In this document: one piece after another, positions 19,332-27,888 of the stretch | How the letters are laid out: each line of letters opens with the position of its first letter | Position numbering within the stretch: the first letter of the stretch is position 1 | Made by a program: the position numbers and the translations under genes | Notes under the pieces: generated by a model | The model's input: only the letters and a program-made list of their open reading frames with translations | Told to the model about the DNA's origin: nothing | The model's database searches: none | NCBI RefSeq assembly: GCF_014652815.1 | Contig: NZ_BMZN01000001.1 | Location: 188,718 to 252,717, forward strand | Reading direction: 5' to 3' | DNA: 64,000 nt | Source of the DNA: Alcaligenes pakistanensis | GTDB taxonomy: Bacteria > Pseudomonadota > Gammaproteobacteria > Burkholderiales > Burkholderiaceae_B

Positions 19332-20087
19332 TTAGTTAAAACGCAGACCAGCATCCACGTTCAGTGTCTGGCCGGTGATGTACTTGCTGTCATCGGAGGC
19401 CAGGAACATGGTTGCGCCAATCATGTCGCTGACATCCCCTTTACGTTTCAGGGTCTGGGCGGCGATGATGGCATCCCATTGCTCTGGACGAATGGTGTCG
19501 CGTGGAACTTCGGTCACGATGCCGTGCGGGCTGATTGCATTCACATTGATGCAGTACTCGCCCAGCTCGGTAGCCAGCGCGCGGGTCAAGGCGACAACGG
19601 CGCCTTTGGAGGCCACGTAGTGGGCGTAATTCGCACGGCCCGTCACGACAACGCTGGAAGAAATGTTGATGATCTTGCCGCTTTGCTGTTTTTTCATGAA
19701 AGGCGACACGGCTTTGACGCAATTGAACACGCCACGGGCATTCACACCCATGACGAAATCCCACTCGTCCGCATCGATTTCTTCAAAGGGCTTCATTTTC
19801 AAGGTAGAGAAAACGGCTGCGTTGTTGATCAGCACATCCACTGTGCCAAAGGCCTTCACCGCCTGCGCCACCATCTCGGCCGTACTTTTATCGTCCGAAA
19901 CGTCTACTTTCACCGCCAGTGCCTTGCCGTTTTCCGCCAGAATCTCTGCTGCAACAGCCTGTGCTTTTTCAATATTCAAATCAGCGATCACAACCGCTGC
20001 ACCTGCCTTGGCGAATTCGTGTGCGTAGGCACGACCGATACCTTGGCCGGCACCCGTAATCAGCACTGTTTTATTTTCAAATCTCAC
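19332..20087 (-). CDS. SDR-family NAD(P)-dependent oxidoreductase (first of two)
   Basis: Classical short-chain dehydrogenase of 251 residues. It has TGAGQGIG for cofactor, Asp in VIADLN after beta-2 (NAD preference), NNA, catalytic Ser in NISSS, and YVASK. The C-terminal TGQTLNVDAGLRFN is typical of 3-hydroxyacyl or cyclic alcohol dehydrogenases of this class. It lies 33 bases after the other SDR and 27 before the dehydroquinase-like gene. The two SDRs differ too much in sequence to be a recent duplication, which suggests two oxidation steps. Confidence 0.92.
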   Translation of the reverse strand: MRFENKTVLITGAGQGIGRAYAHEFAKAGAAVVIADLNIEKAQAVAAEILAENGKALAVKVDVSDDKSTAEMVAQAVKAFGTVDVLINNAAVFSTLKMKPFEEIDADEWDFVMGVNARGVFNCVKAVSPFMKKQQSGKIINISSSVVVTGRANYAHYVASKGAVVALTRALATELGEYCINVNAISPHGIVTEVPRDTIRPEQWDAIIAAQTLKRKGDVSDMIGATMFLASDDSKYITGQTLNVDAGLRFN

Positions 20088-20120
20088 GATAGTTCCTTAT
20101 TTGTTTGGGTATTAAGGTGT

Positions 20121-20867
20121 TCAGGCAGGCATGCGCAATGTGGCCATACCGCCATCAATATTGATGATGGTGCCGGTATAGGACAGCGCCCCCGGATGGG
20201 CGACGTGCGCTACCAGACGGGCAACCTCTTCGGGCTGTACCATTTGCCCGGTCGGTTGGCGTCGATGAAATTCATTACGCTTGGCCTCGGGGTCGGCGGT
20301 ACGATTGGCCAGCTCGGTCATGAAGGGAGTGTCTACCGTTGCGGGGGCAATGCCCACCACACGGATATGCTCGGCAATCAAATCGGCTGACATGGCCAGC
20401 GTCATGGACTGGATTGCTCCTTTACTGGCCGAATACAGGGCACGCTCGGGCAAACCATTGATTGCCGTGCACGAGGACATATTGACGATCACAGCAGTGT
20501 TCGACTGACGCAAATGCGGCAAACAAGCACGGGTACTGCGCATATAGCCCAGCACATTAATATTGAAAATACGCAGCCAATCCTCATCGCTGCCATCTTC
20601 TATCGTGCCCACAAAGCTCACACCGGCATTGTTGATCAATACATCAAGACGGCCATATTGCTGGGCAAATCCGGCAACGGCCTGATTCAGGGACTCCTGA
20701 TCCGTCACGTCGGCAATCAAGGGGGTCACCCCCTGAGGGATTCCCTCTGGCTGGCGGTCAATTCCACCCACAATGGCGCCCAGTTCTAAAAGATGCTGGC
20801 AGACAGCCTGGCCTATGCCAGCTGCGGCGCCCGTTACGATAGCGATTCGACCTACAAAATCTGACAT
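20121..20867 (-). CDS. SDR-family NAD(P)-dependent oxidoreductase (second)
   Basis: Classical SDR of 248 residues: TGAAAGIG cofactor motif, GIDRQ acidic residue after beta-2 favouring NAD, NNAG, catalytic Ser in NMSSC, and YSASK. The C-terminus has YTGTIINIDGGMATLRMPA. It follows the alpha/beta hydrolase by 8 bases, indicating a shared transcript. Substrate unknown; given the CoA-transferase and thiolase in the operon it may oxidise a hydroxyacyl-CoA or a cyclic alcohol. Confidence 0.92.
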   Translation of the reverse strand: MSDFVGRIAIVTGAAAGIGQAVCQHLLELGAIVGGIDRQPEGIPQGVTPLIADVTDQESLNQAVAGFAQQYGRLDVLINNAGVSFVGTIEDGSDEDWLRIFNINVLGYMRSTRACLPHLRQSNTAVIVNMSSCTAINGLPERALYSASKGAIQSMTLAMSADLIAEHIRVVGIAPATVDTPFMTELANRTADPEAKRNEFHRRQPTGQMVQPEEVARLVAHVAHPGALSYTGTIINIDGGMATLRMPA

Positions 20868-20875
20868 GGCAGTTC

Positions 20876-21709
20876 CTAGCGAAAGTGTGTGGCTCCAGAT
20901 ACGGTGAAATGCGTCATCAGCGCATCAATCAAGGTATCGGGCGGGGTAAGCGGCAACATATGCCCTGTCCCCTCAATAATGTGTAACTCAGTGTCTGTCT
21001 TGTCGGCCTGGTGCAAGGCAGCCAGGATGACTTGCATAGCAGCGACAGGCGTAGACAGATCCTGATCTCCGGTCACCAGCAACGTGGCGGGCAACTGTGC
21101 CCCCAACGACTCATAGCCAGAAAACTGGGCCAGACTTTGCCAACTGCTGACCAAGCTTTGGACCGGAACACGGTTCAGTTGCTGCTCTGCGTACTGCATG
21201 GCCTCCACAAGCGCGGGGCTTTCTTCCAAACCGCCAAACCAGCGCTGCAACGTGCTCTCTACAATGCTCTGACGGCTCTCGTTCTGCATGGCCTGGGCAC
21301 GCTCGCCAAACACCGCTAAACCCGTAGGGGGGCTGGCGATAATGCTCAGACTTTGCACCTTATGCGAGATGCTGTTACCCAATCGGGCGGCCGCCAAAGC
21401 AGCAATCACCCCACCCAGGGAGTGTCCCAGTAAATGGACCTTGGCAAAGCGGCACGACTCCACCACCTGAACGGCATCGTCCACCAATCTATTCAAGTCA
21501 AACTGCGACAGTGCCAGCGCCGTGCCGTGACCACGCAAATCGTAGCTAAGGCAGGGATATGTCACAGCCAAGCGGTCAAACAATTTGCTGAATGAATGGG
21601 CTTCGACCCCGATGGAGTGCAAAGCAATCACGCACTCATCGCTTGCCGTGCCCTTATCCACCTCGAATAAGGAGCCTGGGTAGTGCAGCGTGGCAAGAGG
21701 CGCTGTCAT
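20876..21709 (-). CDS. Alpha/beta-fold hydrolase
   Basis: A 277-residue hydrolase with the nucleophile elbow GHSLGG, an oxyanion-hole region (ALHSIGVEAHSF) replacing the usual HGxP, an acidic residue in TGDQDLSTPV, and the catalytic His in EGTGHMLPL. The ATG at 21709 overlaps the CoA-transferase stop by four bases (ATGA), so it is preferred over an in-frame ATG at 21721. Likely a thioesterase, lactonase or C-C bond hydrolase of the pathway; the sequence does not say which. Confidence 0.88.
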   Translation of the reverse strand: MTAPLATLHYPGSLFEVDKGTASDECVIALHSIGVEAHSFSKLFDRLAVTYPCLSYDLRGHGTALALSQFDLNRLVDDAVQVVESCRFAKVHLLGHSLGGVIAALAAARLGNSISHKVQSLSIIASPPTGLAVFGERAQAMQNESRQSIVESTLQRWFGGLEESPALVEAMQYAEQQLNRVPVQSLVSSWQSLAQFSGYESLGAQLPATLLVTGDQDLSTPVAAMQVILAALHQADKTDTELHIIEGTGHMLPLTPPDTLIDALMTHFTVSGATHFR

Positions 21710-22935
21710 GCCTGAGTACACGTACTATTCAGCAGAACGCCGTCACGCTGCAAAGACGACACAACATCAGCCGACAGGCTTAACCACTCACTCAAGACAC
21801 GCATATCATCCGCACCCTTCTTAGGAGGGAAGCTGGATGGCACAGGCTCTGCGCCCACAAACTTGATGGGGTTGCCCACTACTTCAATGCTGTGCTCTTC
21901 ATTTTGCAGCGCGAGAATCATGCTGCGTTCTGAAGCGCGGGCGTGCGCCAAAGCCTCAGGTACTGATTGGATCAGTGCAACAGGCACACTGTTTTCTTCC
22001 AGCAAGGGAATCCAATAGGCAGCCGCTTGTTGGGCGAACGCATTTTCCAGCAACTCCCACAGCGCTTCTTTATTCTTCAGGCGGCTGGAGCCATTTTGGA
22101 AACGCTCATCCTCAATCAGGCGCTCCAAACCGAGTACACGGCACAAGCCTTGCCACATTCTGTCGGTATTGGCCGTGACTACAAACTCCCGACCATCGCC
22201 ACCGCGGAACGAGCGGTAAGTCGGGATCGAATCATGCTTGGCGCCTTGCGGGGCGGGGATTACATCGGCGATCAAGGCATAGGCGCTTTGGTACGACAGC
22301 ATGGCGAGCTGGCAGTCGAGCATGGCCACATCAATAATCCGTCCTTTCCCGCTCCGTTCCCGGTCGGCCAGGGCGGCATTAATGGCGATCGTCGCGTACA
22401 GGCCAGCCACCGTATCACCAGCGGGAATGCCTAGGCGTACGGCAGGTCTGCCCTCTTCTCCAGTCAAACTCATAACACCGGACAAGGCCTGCACGATCAT
22501 GTCGTACGCAGGTTTGTCACGATCAGGCCCGGTTTGACCAAATCCACTAATAGAGGCCCAGACCAGGCCGGGTCGCTCTTCGCAGAGCTTTTGTGGGTCC
22601 AGGCCCAAACGTGTTGCCACGCCGGGACGATAGTTCTCCACAACCACATCCGCTTTCAGGATGAGTTGTCGAACCAGGTCCAGCCCTTCGGCGGTTTTCA
22701 AATTGACCGCCAGACTGCTTTTATTACGGTTGATGCTGAGATAGTAGGCGCTATCCTCGCCCACAAAATGCGGTGGAATACCACGGCTGGAATCACCTTC
22801 CGGTGCTTCGATCTTGACCACTTCAGCGCCCAAGTCCCCCAGCACCTGAGTGCAGAAAGGGCCAGACAAAAACGTGGTCAGATCGATGACCTTGTAGCCT
22901 GCCAAAGGCTGGGCGGTAGTGCTAGAACTCATCAT
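21706..22935 (-). CDS. CaiB/BaiF-type (family III) CoA-transferase
   Basis: A 409-residue acyl-CoA transferase that activates a carboxylic acid by swapping CoA from a donor. The N-terminus PLAGYKVIDLTTFLSGPFCTQVLGDLGAEVVKIE is the family signature. The catalytic Asp lies in the PAYDMIVQALSGVMSLTG region, and the NRNKSSLAVNLK segment is also conserved. Its start overlaps the IclR stop by four bases and its stop overlaps the hydrolase start. Next to a TRAP importer, the natural reading is activation of the imported acid. Confidence 0.93.
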   Translation of the reverse strand: MMSSSTTAQPLAGYKVIDLTTFLSGPFCTQVLGDLGAEVVKIEAPEGDSSRGIPPHFVGEDSAYYLSINRNKSSLAVNLKTAEGLDLVRQLILKADVVVENYRPGVATRLGLDPQKLCEERPGLVWASISGFGQTGPDRDKPAYDMIVQALSGVMSLTGEEGRPAVRLGIPAGDTVAGLYATIAINAALADRERSGKGRIIDVAMLDCQLAMLSYQSAYALIADVIPAPQGAKHDSIPTYRSFRGGDGREFVVTANTDRMWQGLCRVLGLERLIEDERFQNGSSRLKNKEALWELLENAFAQQAAAYWIPLLEENSVPVALIQSVPEALAHARASERSMILALQNEEHSIEVVGNPIKFVGAEPVPSSFPPKKGADDMRVLSEWLSLSADVVSSLQRDGVLLNSTCTQA

Positions 22936-23735
22936 TTGGTTTTTCTATGTCGGTATCCGAACATCTCGGACAATTTTTCGGCATGGTGAATAACGGCTTC
23001 AGTAATCGCACTCAAACCAGCACTGGGTACACGGGTGGTTGGCATGGTCAAACAGATACAGCCCACAATCCCGCGGTTATCGAATACAGGTGCAGCTACC
23101 CCGCGTGCATCGGGCAGCTTCTCGCTCATGCTGTGGGCATAGCCGTTTTGGCGTACCTCCAGCAGATCTGCCAGCAAGGTCTCCAAAGGTGGCAAAGGCG
23201 CATCCTGGGCGGGCGAGGTTTCGGCCTTGGCATAGACACGCTCTATCGTGTCCTGATCCAGGTAAGCCAGAATCGCCTTGCCGGACGCTCCCCACACCAG
23301 GGACATGGGTTTATGCAGATCAATCTGGTATTGCAGCTTGTGCTCGCCCCTGGCGATGGCCGCAAAGTTCATCGCCGACTCACTGACGGCATACATGCCA
23401 AACAACACGGTCTCGTTGAACTCGGAGGCAATCTCATCCAAGGACTTTTGCGCCAGCGCCGGTCTGGATTCCGCACTCATGACCTGCGCCGCTACTCGGT
23501 AAAACTCAGGCCCAATGCTGTACAAACCACTTCCACCGCTAGCGACCGCAACGAAATCCTCTTTGCGCAACAGATTGAGCAAGCGGTGAGCCGTTGACGG
23601 GGCCAAGCCCATTTGCTCGGACACCTGCTTGACGGTGACCGGGCCATTGGATTCGGCCAAAACAGCCAAGAGCTGTAGCGCACGGCTCACGGTTCCGGTT
23701 GAGCTAGCAGGAGTAGAAGTGTTTTGTGTGGTCAT
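22932..23735 (-). CDS. IclR-family transcriptional regulator
   Basis: A 267-residue regulator with an N-terminal winged helix (VSRALQLLAVLAESNGPVTVKQVSEQMGLAPSTAHRLLNLL) and a C-terminal IclR effector domain (about 85-260, with ISAITEAVIHHAEKLSEM at the end). It lies inside the operon, overlapping the thiolase stop and the CoA-transferase start by four bases each. It is thus made with the pathway and probably responds to the substrate or a CoA/acid intermediate. A strong 17-bp palindrome just upstream of the first gene of the operon is its likely operator. Confidence 0.93.
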   Translation of the reverse strand: MTTQNTSTPASSTGTVSRALQLLAVLAESNGPVTVKQVSEQMGLAPSTAHRLLNLLRKEDFVAVASGGSGLYSIGPEFYRVAAQVMSAESRPALAQKSLDEIASEFNETVLFGMYAVSESAMNFAAIARGEHKLQYQIDLHKPMSLVWGASGKAILAYLDQDTIERVYAKAETSPAQDAPLPPLETLLADLLEVRQNGYAHSMSEKLPDARGVAAPVFDNRGIVGCICLTMPTTRVPSAGLSAITEAVIHHAEKLSEMFGYRHRKTK

Positions 23736-24877
23736 ACCTGGGCTTCAAAAATATGGATTGCACAAGCACCGTGATCCAGGCCCGCAATCCCGCCGCCCGT
23801 GACGTGAGTCAGGGCATAACGCGCATCGGGTACCTGACGTTCTCCAGCTTGATGTGTCAGTTGCCAGTACATTTCCACGGCTTGGGCGACACCACTTGCT
23901 CCGACCGGGTGACCTTTGGCCAGCAAACCGCCACTGGGGTTCACCACCACGTCGCCGCCGTAGGTGCTACGGCCATCCAGCAAGAACTGAGCAGACTGCC
24001 CAACTTCACACAAACCTAGTGCTTCGTAATAAATAAGTTCGGCGATTGTAAACGCGTCATGCAGTTCCACAGCGTCCAGATCCTGAGCCGTGATACCCGC
24101 CATTTTGTAGGCGTCACGGGCGGATTCAGCCGAGATCTCAGGACGGGTCATATCGCGAAAACCGCTAGTCGCCTGACCGGAATGCAGAACAGAAGCCGCA
24201 ACGCGCATGGCCGGTTTCTGCAAACGCTTCAAGGCACGTTCCGACACCATGATCAGGGCCGCAGCGCCATCGCCTGTGGGACAACACTGCAGCAAGGTCA
24301 GCGGGTCGCAAATTGGACGCGATGCCAGCACCTGCTCGACAGTCAGGGCATCCCGGTACTGTGCGTAGGGATTATGTTTGCTGTGAGTACGCGCCTTGAC
24401 ACTGACTTGCGCCAAGATCTCTGGTCCCAGATTGCGCTCATGCAGGTAGCGACGAGCACGCATGCCATACACCGCTGGCATAACCAAACCTTGCTGCACT
24501 TCAGGGTCTTCCTGCACCAAAGGTAAGGTGCCGCCACCGAACTGCGTGAGCTTGTCCACACCAATCACCAGCACGATATCGTGTCGACCTGCCTGAATAT
24601 CTTTCCAGGCCAGATGAATAGCCGTTGCGCCACCCGAGCACGCGTTATCGCAATTGACGACCGGCACTGTACCAATGCCGATTTCTTTCACCAGGCGCTG
24701 CCCTGTCAACATACCGCCAAAGGCATGGCCGCAGACCACGGCATCAATCTCATCAGCCTGCACGCCTGCGCTGGCCATGGCGTTCAAGATGGCTGGCAGG
24801 GCCAAACCGGTATAACTGGACTCTTTATGACGTGCCATGGGAATCATGGCTGCGCCCACTACATACGCTTCACTCAC
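23732..24877 (-). CDS. SCP2/sterol-carrier-type thiolase
   Basis: A 381-residue thiolase-superfamily enzyme. It keeps the nucleophilic Cys in VVNCDNACSGGATAIH and His in the GHPVGASG motif. The HDCFT motif of SCPx enzymes reads HDAFT, and the C-terminal Cys of classical thiolases is absent. It pairs with a DUF35 gene one base upstream. This pairing is typical of acyl-CoA thiolases and of retro-aldolases that cleave steroid side chains (Ltp2/ChsH2), so cleavage of a beta-keto or beta-hydroxy acyl-CoA is likely. The stop overlaps the IclR start. Confidence 0.9.
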   Translation of the reverse strand: MSEAYVVGAAMIPMARHKESSYTGLALPAILNAMASAGVQADEIDAVVCGHAFGGMLTGQRLVKEIGIGTVPVVNCDNACSGGATAIHLAWKDIQAGRHDIVLVIGVDKLTQFGGGTLPLVQEDPEVQQGLVMPAVYGMRARRYLHERNLGPEILAQVSVKARTHSKHNPYAQYRDALTVEQVLASRPICDPLTLLQCCPTGDGAAALIMVSERALKRLQKPAMRVAASVLHSGQATSGFRDMTRPEISAESARDAYKMAGITAQDLDAVELHDAFTIAELIYYEALGLCEVGQSAQFLLDGRSTYGGDVVVNPSGGLLAKGHPVGASGVAQAVEMYWQLTHQAGERQVPDARYALTHVTGGGIAGLDHGACAIHIFEAQV

Positions 24878-24878
24878 C

Positions 24879-25316
24879 TTACTTCTCCGCCGAGGTAGGA
24901 GTTACAAACCAGTCAACGCCATCTGTGGCGGTGCTGACGGGCATATCGCAATACAAAGCACTCACGTCTTCACAGCGCACATGAGCGAGCACACGCACCC
25001 CATTGGGAAAATCCACATACCCCAAGGTGTAGGGTGTGGCGCGTGCAGCGGAAACATGGATGGTGGAAAAGCTATAGAGCGTTCCAAACGGGCCGAAGAA
25101 CATTTCCTGCATGTCACGGGCGCCGCTTTCCATGCAGACCTCACGCACCGGAAAAGCCTTGCTACCGCTGGAGCGGCTCTCGCTGCCACGTAACAACACA
25201 GCACCTTCATTGACGACAAACTGGCTGGGCTGGTCAGACGCAATATCGTGTATCGGCTGTGCGTTTTCACCGAACGCCATTGCGCTGGGCAGCACAGTAG
25301 ATTCATTAGCTTGCAT
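24879..25316 (-). CDS. DUF35 OB-fold protein, thiolase partner with degenerate zinc ribbon
   Basis: A 145-residue acyl-CoA-associated OB-fold protein, the usual partner of SCP2-type thiolases. The order is a short N-terminal extension, a rubredoxin-like ribbon (about 43-67), and the OB-fold (about 75-140). In the ribbon three of the four expected zinc cysteines are replaced by Ser (S47, S50, S64), leaving only C61 while the surrounding FPVRE core is kept. It is separated from the thiolase by one base, implying co-assembly. It probably no longer binds zinc. Confidence 0.85.
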   Translation of the reverse strand: MQANESTVLPSAMAFGENAQPIHDIASDQPSQFVVNEGAVLLRGSESRSSGSKAFPVREVCMESGARDMQEMFFGPFGTLYSFSTIHVSAARATPYTLGYVDFPNGVRVLAHVRCEDVSALYCDMPVSTATDGVDWFVTPTSAEK

Positions 25317-25334
25317 GAATTAATCCTTGCAACA

Positions 25335-26162
25335 TTAATTAACTTGATTCCAAAAATGCTCAATCTGTCGTGCGAACATCTCAGGCGCTTCCACCGGCGG
25401 GGTATGGCCTGAATGCTCAAACACCGTATGCGTGCTGTCAGGAAGCAAGCTGTTCATATGCTCCATATCAGCTGGTTTTTTTGCTCTGTCCAGGGCACCA
25501 CTAATCAAGAAATGAGGGGTACGGTTGCTGGCCAAATAGGACTGGTAGTCAGGACGGGAAAACACACCGTTCACCGAATTGGCAATATCGCTAGGCAAAG
25601 CCCCAAAGAAACTGCGCCACTGCTCGCGTTGGACAAGCGCAGCCGGTTCTGTACTGTTGAGAAACGCGTCCCCAAACATGGTTTCCAACAAGGTCGATGC
25701 ATACGGTGCACCACCATCGCGACGCAGTAGCGCCTCCAACTGGTCGAAGCGCTCTTTTTGCTGCTCTGCCAAGGAAGTGCAGCAGGACAGGACGGCGGAG
25801 CAAACGAGCTGCGGCGCGCACTGCATCAGTTCTTGAGCCACATAGCCACCCATGGAACTGCCGACGACATGTAAGGAAGAAAGCGACAAAGCTTGAGCCA
25901 GAAAGGCATAGTCCTCTGCCAGCTGACGCATGGTGGCGGCCTTTTGGCCGGCTGTACTCAGACCCTGATTGCGGTGATCGGGGCAAATAATGTGCCATTC
26001 GTTTTGCAATGACTGAATCATTGGCTGGAACATATCGGCATTGAAAAACAAGGAGTGCAACATCAATACCGATGGACGCGACGCGCAGGGCTGACCCATT
26101 TCTACGTAATGTAGTTGGGCTCCGTCGGGAAGCATCAGGTACTGTGGGCTGATTCGTTTCAT
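25335..26162 (-). CDS. Alpha/beta hydrolase, PcaD/MhpC-like, first gene of the operon
   Basis: A 275-residue hydrolase whose N-terminus (LPDGAQLHYVEMG) resembles 3-oxoadipate enol-lactonases and meta-cleavage hydrolases. Nucleophile GSSMGGY, oxyanion region LHSLFFNADMF, acid in SGALDRAKKP and catalytic His in EHSGHTPPVEAPE complete the triad. AGGAAA lies before the ATG. It is the first gene of the 12-gene operon, 18 bases before the DUF35 gene, with two palindromic sites just upstream. Probably a lactone or C-C bond hydrolase; unproven. Confidence 0.88.
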   Translation of the reverse strand: MKRISPQYLMLPDGAQLHYVEMGQPCASRPSVLMLHSLFFNADMFQPMIQSLQNEWHIICPDHRNQGLSTAGQKAATMRQLAEDYAFLAQALSLSSLHVVGSSMGGYVAQELMQCAPQLVCSAVLSCCTSLAEQQKERFDQLEALLRRDGGAPYASTLLETMFGDAFLNSTEPAALVQREQWRSFFGALPSDIANSVNGVFSRPDYQSYLASNRTPHFLISGALDRAKKPADMEHMNSLLPDSTHTVFEHSGHTPPVEAPEMFARQIEHFWNQVN

Positions 26163-26177
26163 TGTTTTCCTATCGAT

Positions 26178-26214
26178 ATTCCGTTTAACGGAATGTCATT
26201 CTGATCTATGGAAT
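26178..26214. promoter_or_regulatory. Tandem palindromic operators, likely IclR sites
   Basis: ATTCCGTTTAACGGAAT (26178-26194) is a perfect 17-bp palindrome with 8-base arms around one central base. A degenerate second copy, ATTCTGATCTATGGAAT (26198-26214), shares 12 of 17 positions and lies exactly 20 bases further on. They start 16 bases upstream of the first operon gene, a position that could cover the promoter. Assignment to the operon's IclR regulator is inference. Confidence 0.6.
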
Positions 26215-26360
26215 AATGATAAAAGCGGGCCCTAAGCATGCCTATCAGTACAAACCCTAGGCCGTAGCAGAAACCGTTTACGCCTCGCGGCTATAGGGCT
26301 TGAACATTCACGCGCCGTCCCTCTCTAGGCAGTGGGCCTGACTGCCAAAACATCAGGCAA
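26215..26360. other. Intergenic stretch with no gene seen
   Basis: Between the operators and the nitroreductase terminator I see no credible ORF or structured RNA. It must contain the promoter of the 12-gene operon, but no -35/-10 pair is clear enough to call. Confidence 0.5.
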
Positions 26361-26391
26361 AAAAAAGCCTGAATCCAGTCAGGATTCAGGC
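26360..26391 (-). terminator. Terminator of the nitroreductase gene
   Basis: A perfect 10-bp stem (26367-26376 with 26382-26391) with a 5-base loop is followed on the minus strand by seven T. It is 85 bases beyond the nitroreductase stop. Confidence 0.85.
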
Positions 26392-26475
26392 TTCTCACTT
26401 CACACAGCAGTCACCACCAGGGTGAGGCCAGTGAACCGACGCTATCTTAGATTCGGCTCAACATCAGGCAAGCGC

Positions 26476-27045
26476 TTAGGCCGCTTGCCACTCAGTCAGG
26501 AACTGTTGGGGCTCGGGACGTTGTGCAGGGCCCAGCTTGTGAATAGGCGTACCGACAGACACAAAGCCCAGAAATTGATAATCCAGAGAATCGAAACCCA
26601 GGGCCTCGGGGACTTCTTCGCCATAGGTGCCCAGACCAGTACTCCAGAACGCACCAAAGCCCAGTTGATGAGCGGCGTGCAGCATATTGCTGACAGCAGC
26701 ACCGGTGGCCAGCACACGTTCCAATTCAGGGATTTTTTCTTCACCATGATCGATGTGGCTGGCCACGGCGATCAACATGGGGACTTTGGCCAACCAGGCA
26801 CGTACGCTGGCGGCTTTTTGTTCAGTCAAAGGATTACCGGCACGCTCGTTGGCCGCAATAGCCAACTCGCCCAAGGCTTGGACATTTTCGCCACGGATCA
26901 GGCAAAAGCGCCAGGGCTGCAAACGGCCATGATCGGGCGCGCACATAGCGGCACGCAAAATCAGGTCCAGCTCTTGCTCACCCGGGCCGGGGCCTTGCAC
27001 CAGCTTGATGGAGCGGCGGGACAATAAAGAATCAATAGTACTCAT
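26476..27045 (-). CDS. Nitroreductase-family flavoprotein (YdjA-like)
   Basis: A 189-residue FMN-dependent NAD(P)H oxidoreductase of the small YdjA type. The N-terminus SLLSRRSIKLVQGPGPGEQELDLIL and the APDHGRLQPWRF segment bind FMN in this family. The ALERVLATGAAVSNML-like helix and GFGAFWSTG follow. The ATG at 27045 (MSTIDSLLSRRS) fits family length; a longer frame to 27162 overlaps pdxJ and looks unrelated. Physiological substrate unknown; quinones or nitro compounds are possible. It is likely read through from pdxJ, past the hairpin at 27071-27091. Confidence 0.88.
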   Translation of the reverse strand: MSTIDSLLSRRSIKLVQGPGPGEQELDLILRAAMCAPDHGRLQPWRFCLIRGENVQALGELAIAANERAGNPLTEQKAASVRAWLAKVPMLIAVASHIDHGEEKIPELERVLATGAAVSNMLHAAHQLGFGAFWSTGLGTYGEEVPEALGFDSLDYQFLGFVSVGTPIHKLGPAQRPEPQQFLTEWQAA

Positions 27046-27070
27046 CGTGTTTCCAGAATCAGTTAAGAGT

Positions 27071-27091
27071 GCCCTGCCTTGAAGGCAGGGC
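27071..27091 (-). terminator. Hairpin between pdxJ and nitroreductase
   Basis: A perfect 8-bp GC-rich stem (27071-27078 with 27084-27091) and 5-base loop lie just after the pdxJ stop. No T-run follows, so it may be a partial terminator or mRNA-stabilising hairpin rather than a full stop. Confidence 0.4.
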
Positions 27092-27095
27092 TCAG

Positions 27096-27833
27096 TCAGG
27101 CTTGGCCAGGGGCGCAGGCCCGCACCAGCAAGGCCTTCATATCGCGCACCGCCTTTTCCCAACCATCAAAGACAGCCTGGGCAACGATGGCGTGACCAAT
27201 ATTCAGTTCAGACAGACCCGGCAAGACAGCAATGGCTTGTACGTTGCCGTAATGCAGGCCATGGCCCGCATTCACACGCAAACCTTGCGACACACCCTGA
27301 GCGATGCCAGCGCGAATACGCTCCAGCTCGCTGGCGGCCTGCTCAGGCGTTTGAGCATCCGCATAGGTACCGGTATGCAATTCAATCACGGTCGCCCCCA
27401 CCTGGCTAGCGGCCTTGATTTGAGCAGGGTCGGCATCAATGAAAAGCGAGACGCGAATACCGGCTGCTTGCAGCTGCTGTACAGCAGCTGTGACCTGATC
27501 CAGACGGCCGACCACATCCAGCCCACCCTCGGTGGTCAGTTCGGCACGGTGTTCGGGAACCAGGCAGACATCATCGGGCTTGATGCGGCAAGCGATGTCC
27601 AGCATTTCGGTGGTGATGGCGCATTCCAGATTCATCCGGGTACGCAGCACGGGGCGCATGGCCTCGACGTCGGCATCTTGAATATGACGCCGGTCTTCGC
27701 GCAGATGTAAGGTGATCAGGTCCGCTCCGGCTTCTTCTGCTCGCAAAGCGGCCTGAATTGGATCAGGGTATGTGGTCAGACGCTGCTGGCGCAGCGTCGC
27801 CACATGATCGATATTGACGCCCAGTTCTAACAT
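27096..27833 (-). CDS. pdxJ: Pyridoxine 5'-phosphate synthase
   Basis: Cytoplasmic enzyme that condenses 3-amino-1-hydroxyacetone phosphate with deoxyxylulose phosphate to make pyridoxine 5'-phosphate. The 245 residues begin with [15 protein letters not shown] (catalytic His). The signatures [27 protein letters not shown] and the C-terminal [23 protein letters not shown] are all present. In many proteobacteria pdxJ follows recO; here it lies downstream of the RND operon, so the context is not informative. Confidence 0.97.
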   Translation of the reverse strand: MLELGVNIDHVATLRQQRLTTYPDPIQAALRAEEAGADLITLHLREDRRHIQDADVEAMRPVLRTRMNLECAITTEMLDIACRIKPDDVCLVPEHRAELTTEGGLDVVGRLDQVTAAVQQLQAAGIRVSLFIDADPAQIKAASQVGATVIELHTGTYADAQTPEQAASELERIRAGIAQGVSQGLRVNAGHGLHYGNVQAIAVLPGLSELNIGHAIVAQAVFDGWEKAVRDMKALLVRACAPGQA

Positions 27834-27888
27834 TCCCCAAGGACCTCCGTAGTTTCAGGGATGAATGACTAGACGTATTATCGCCTGT

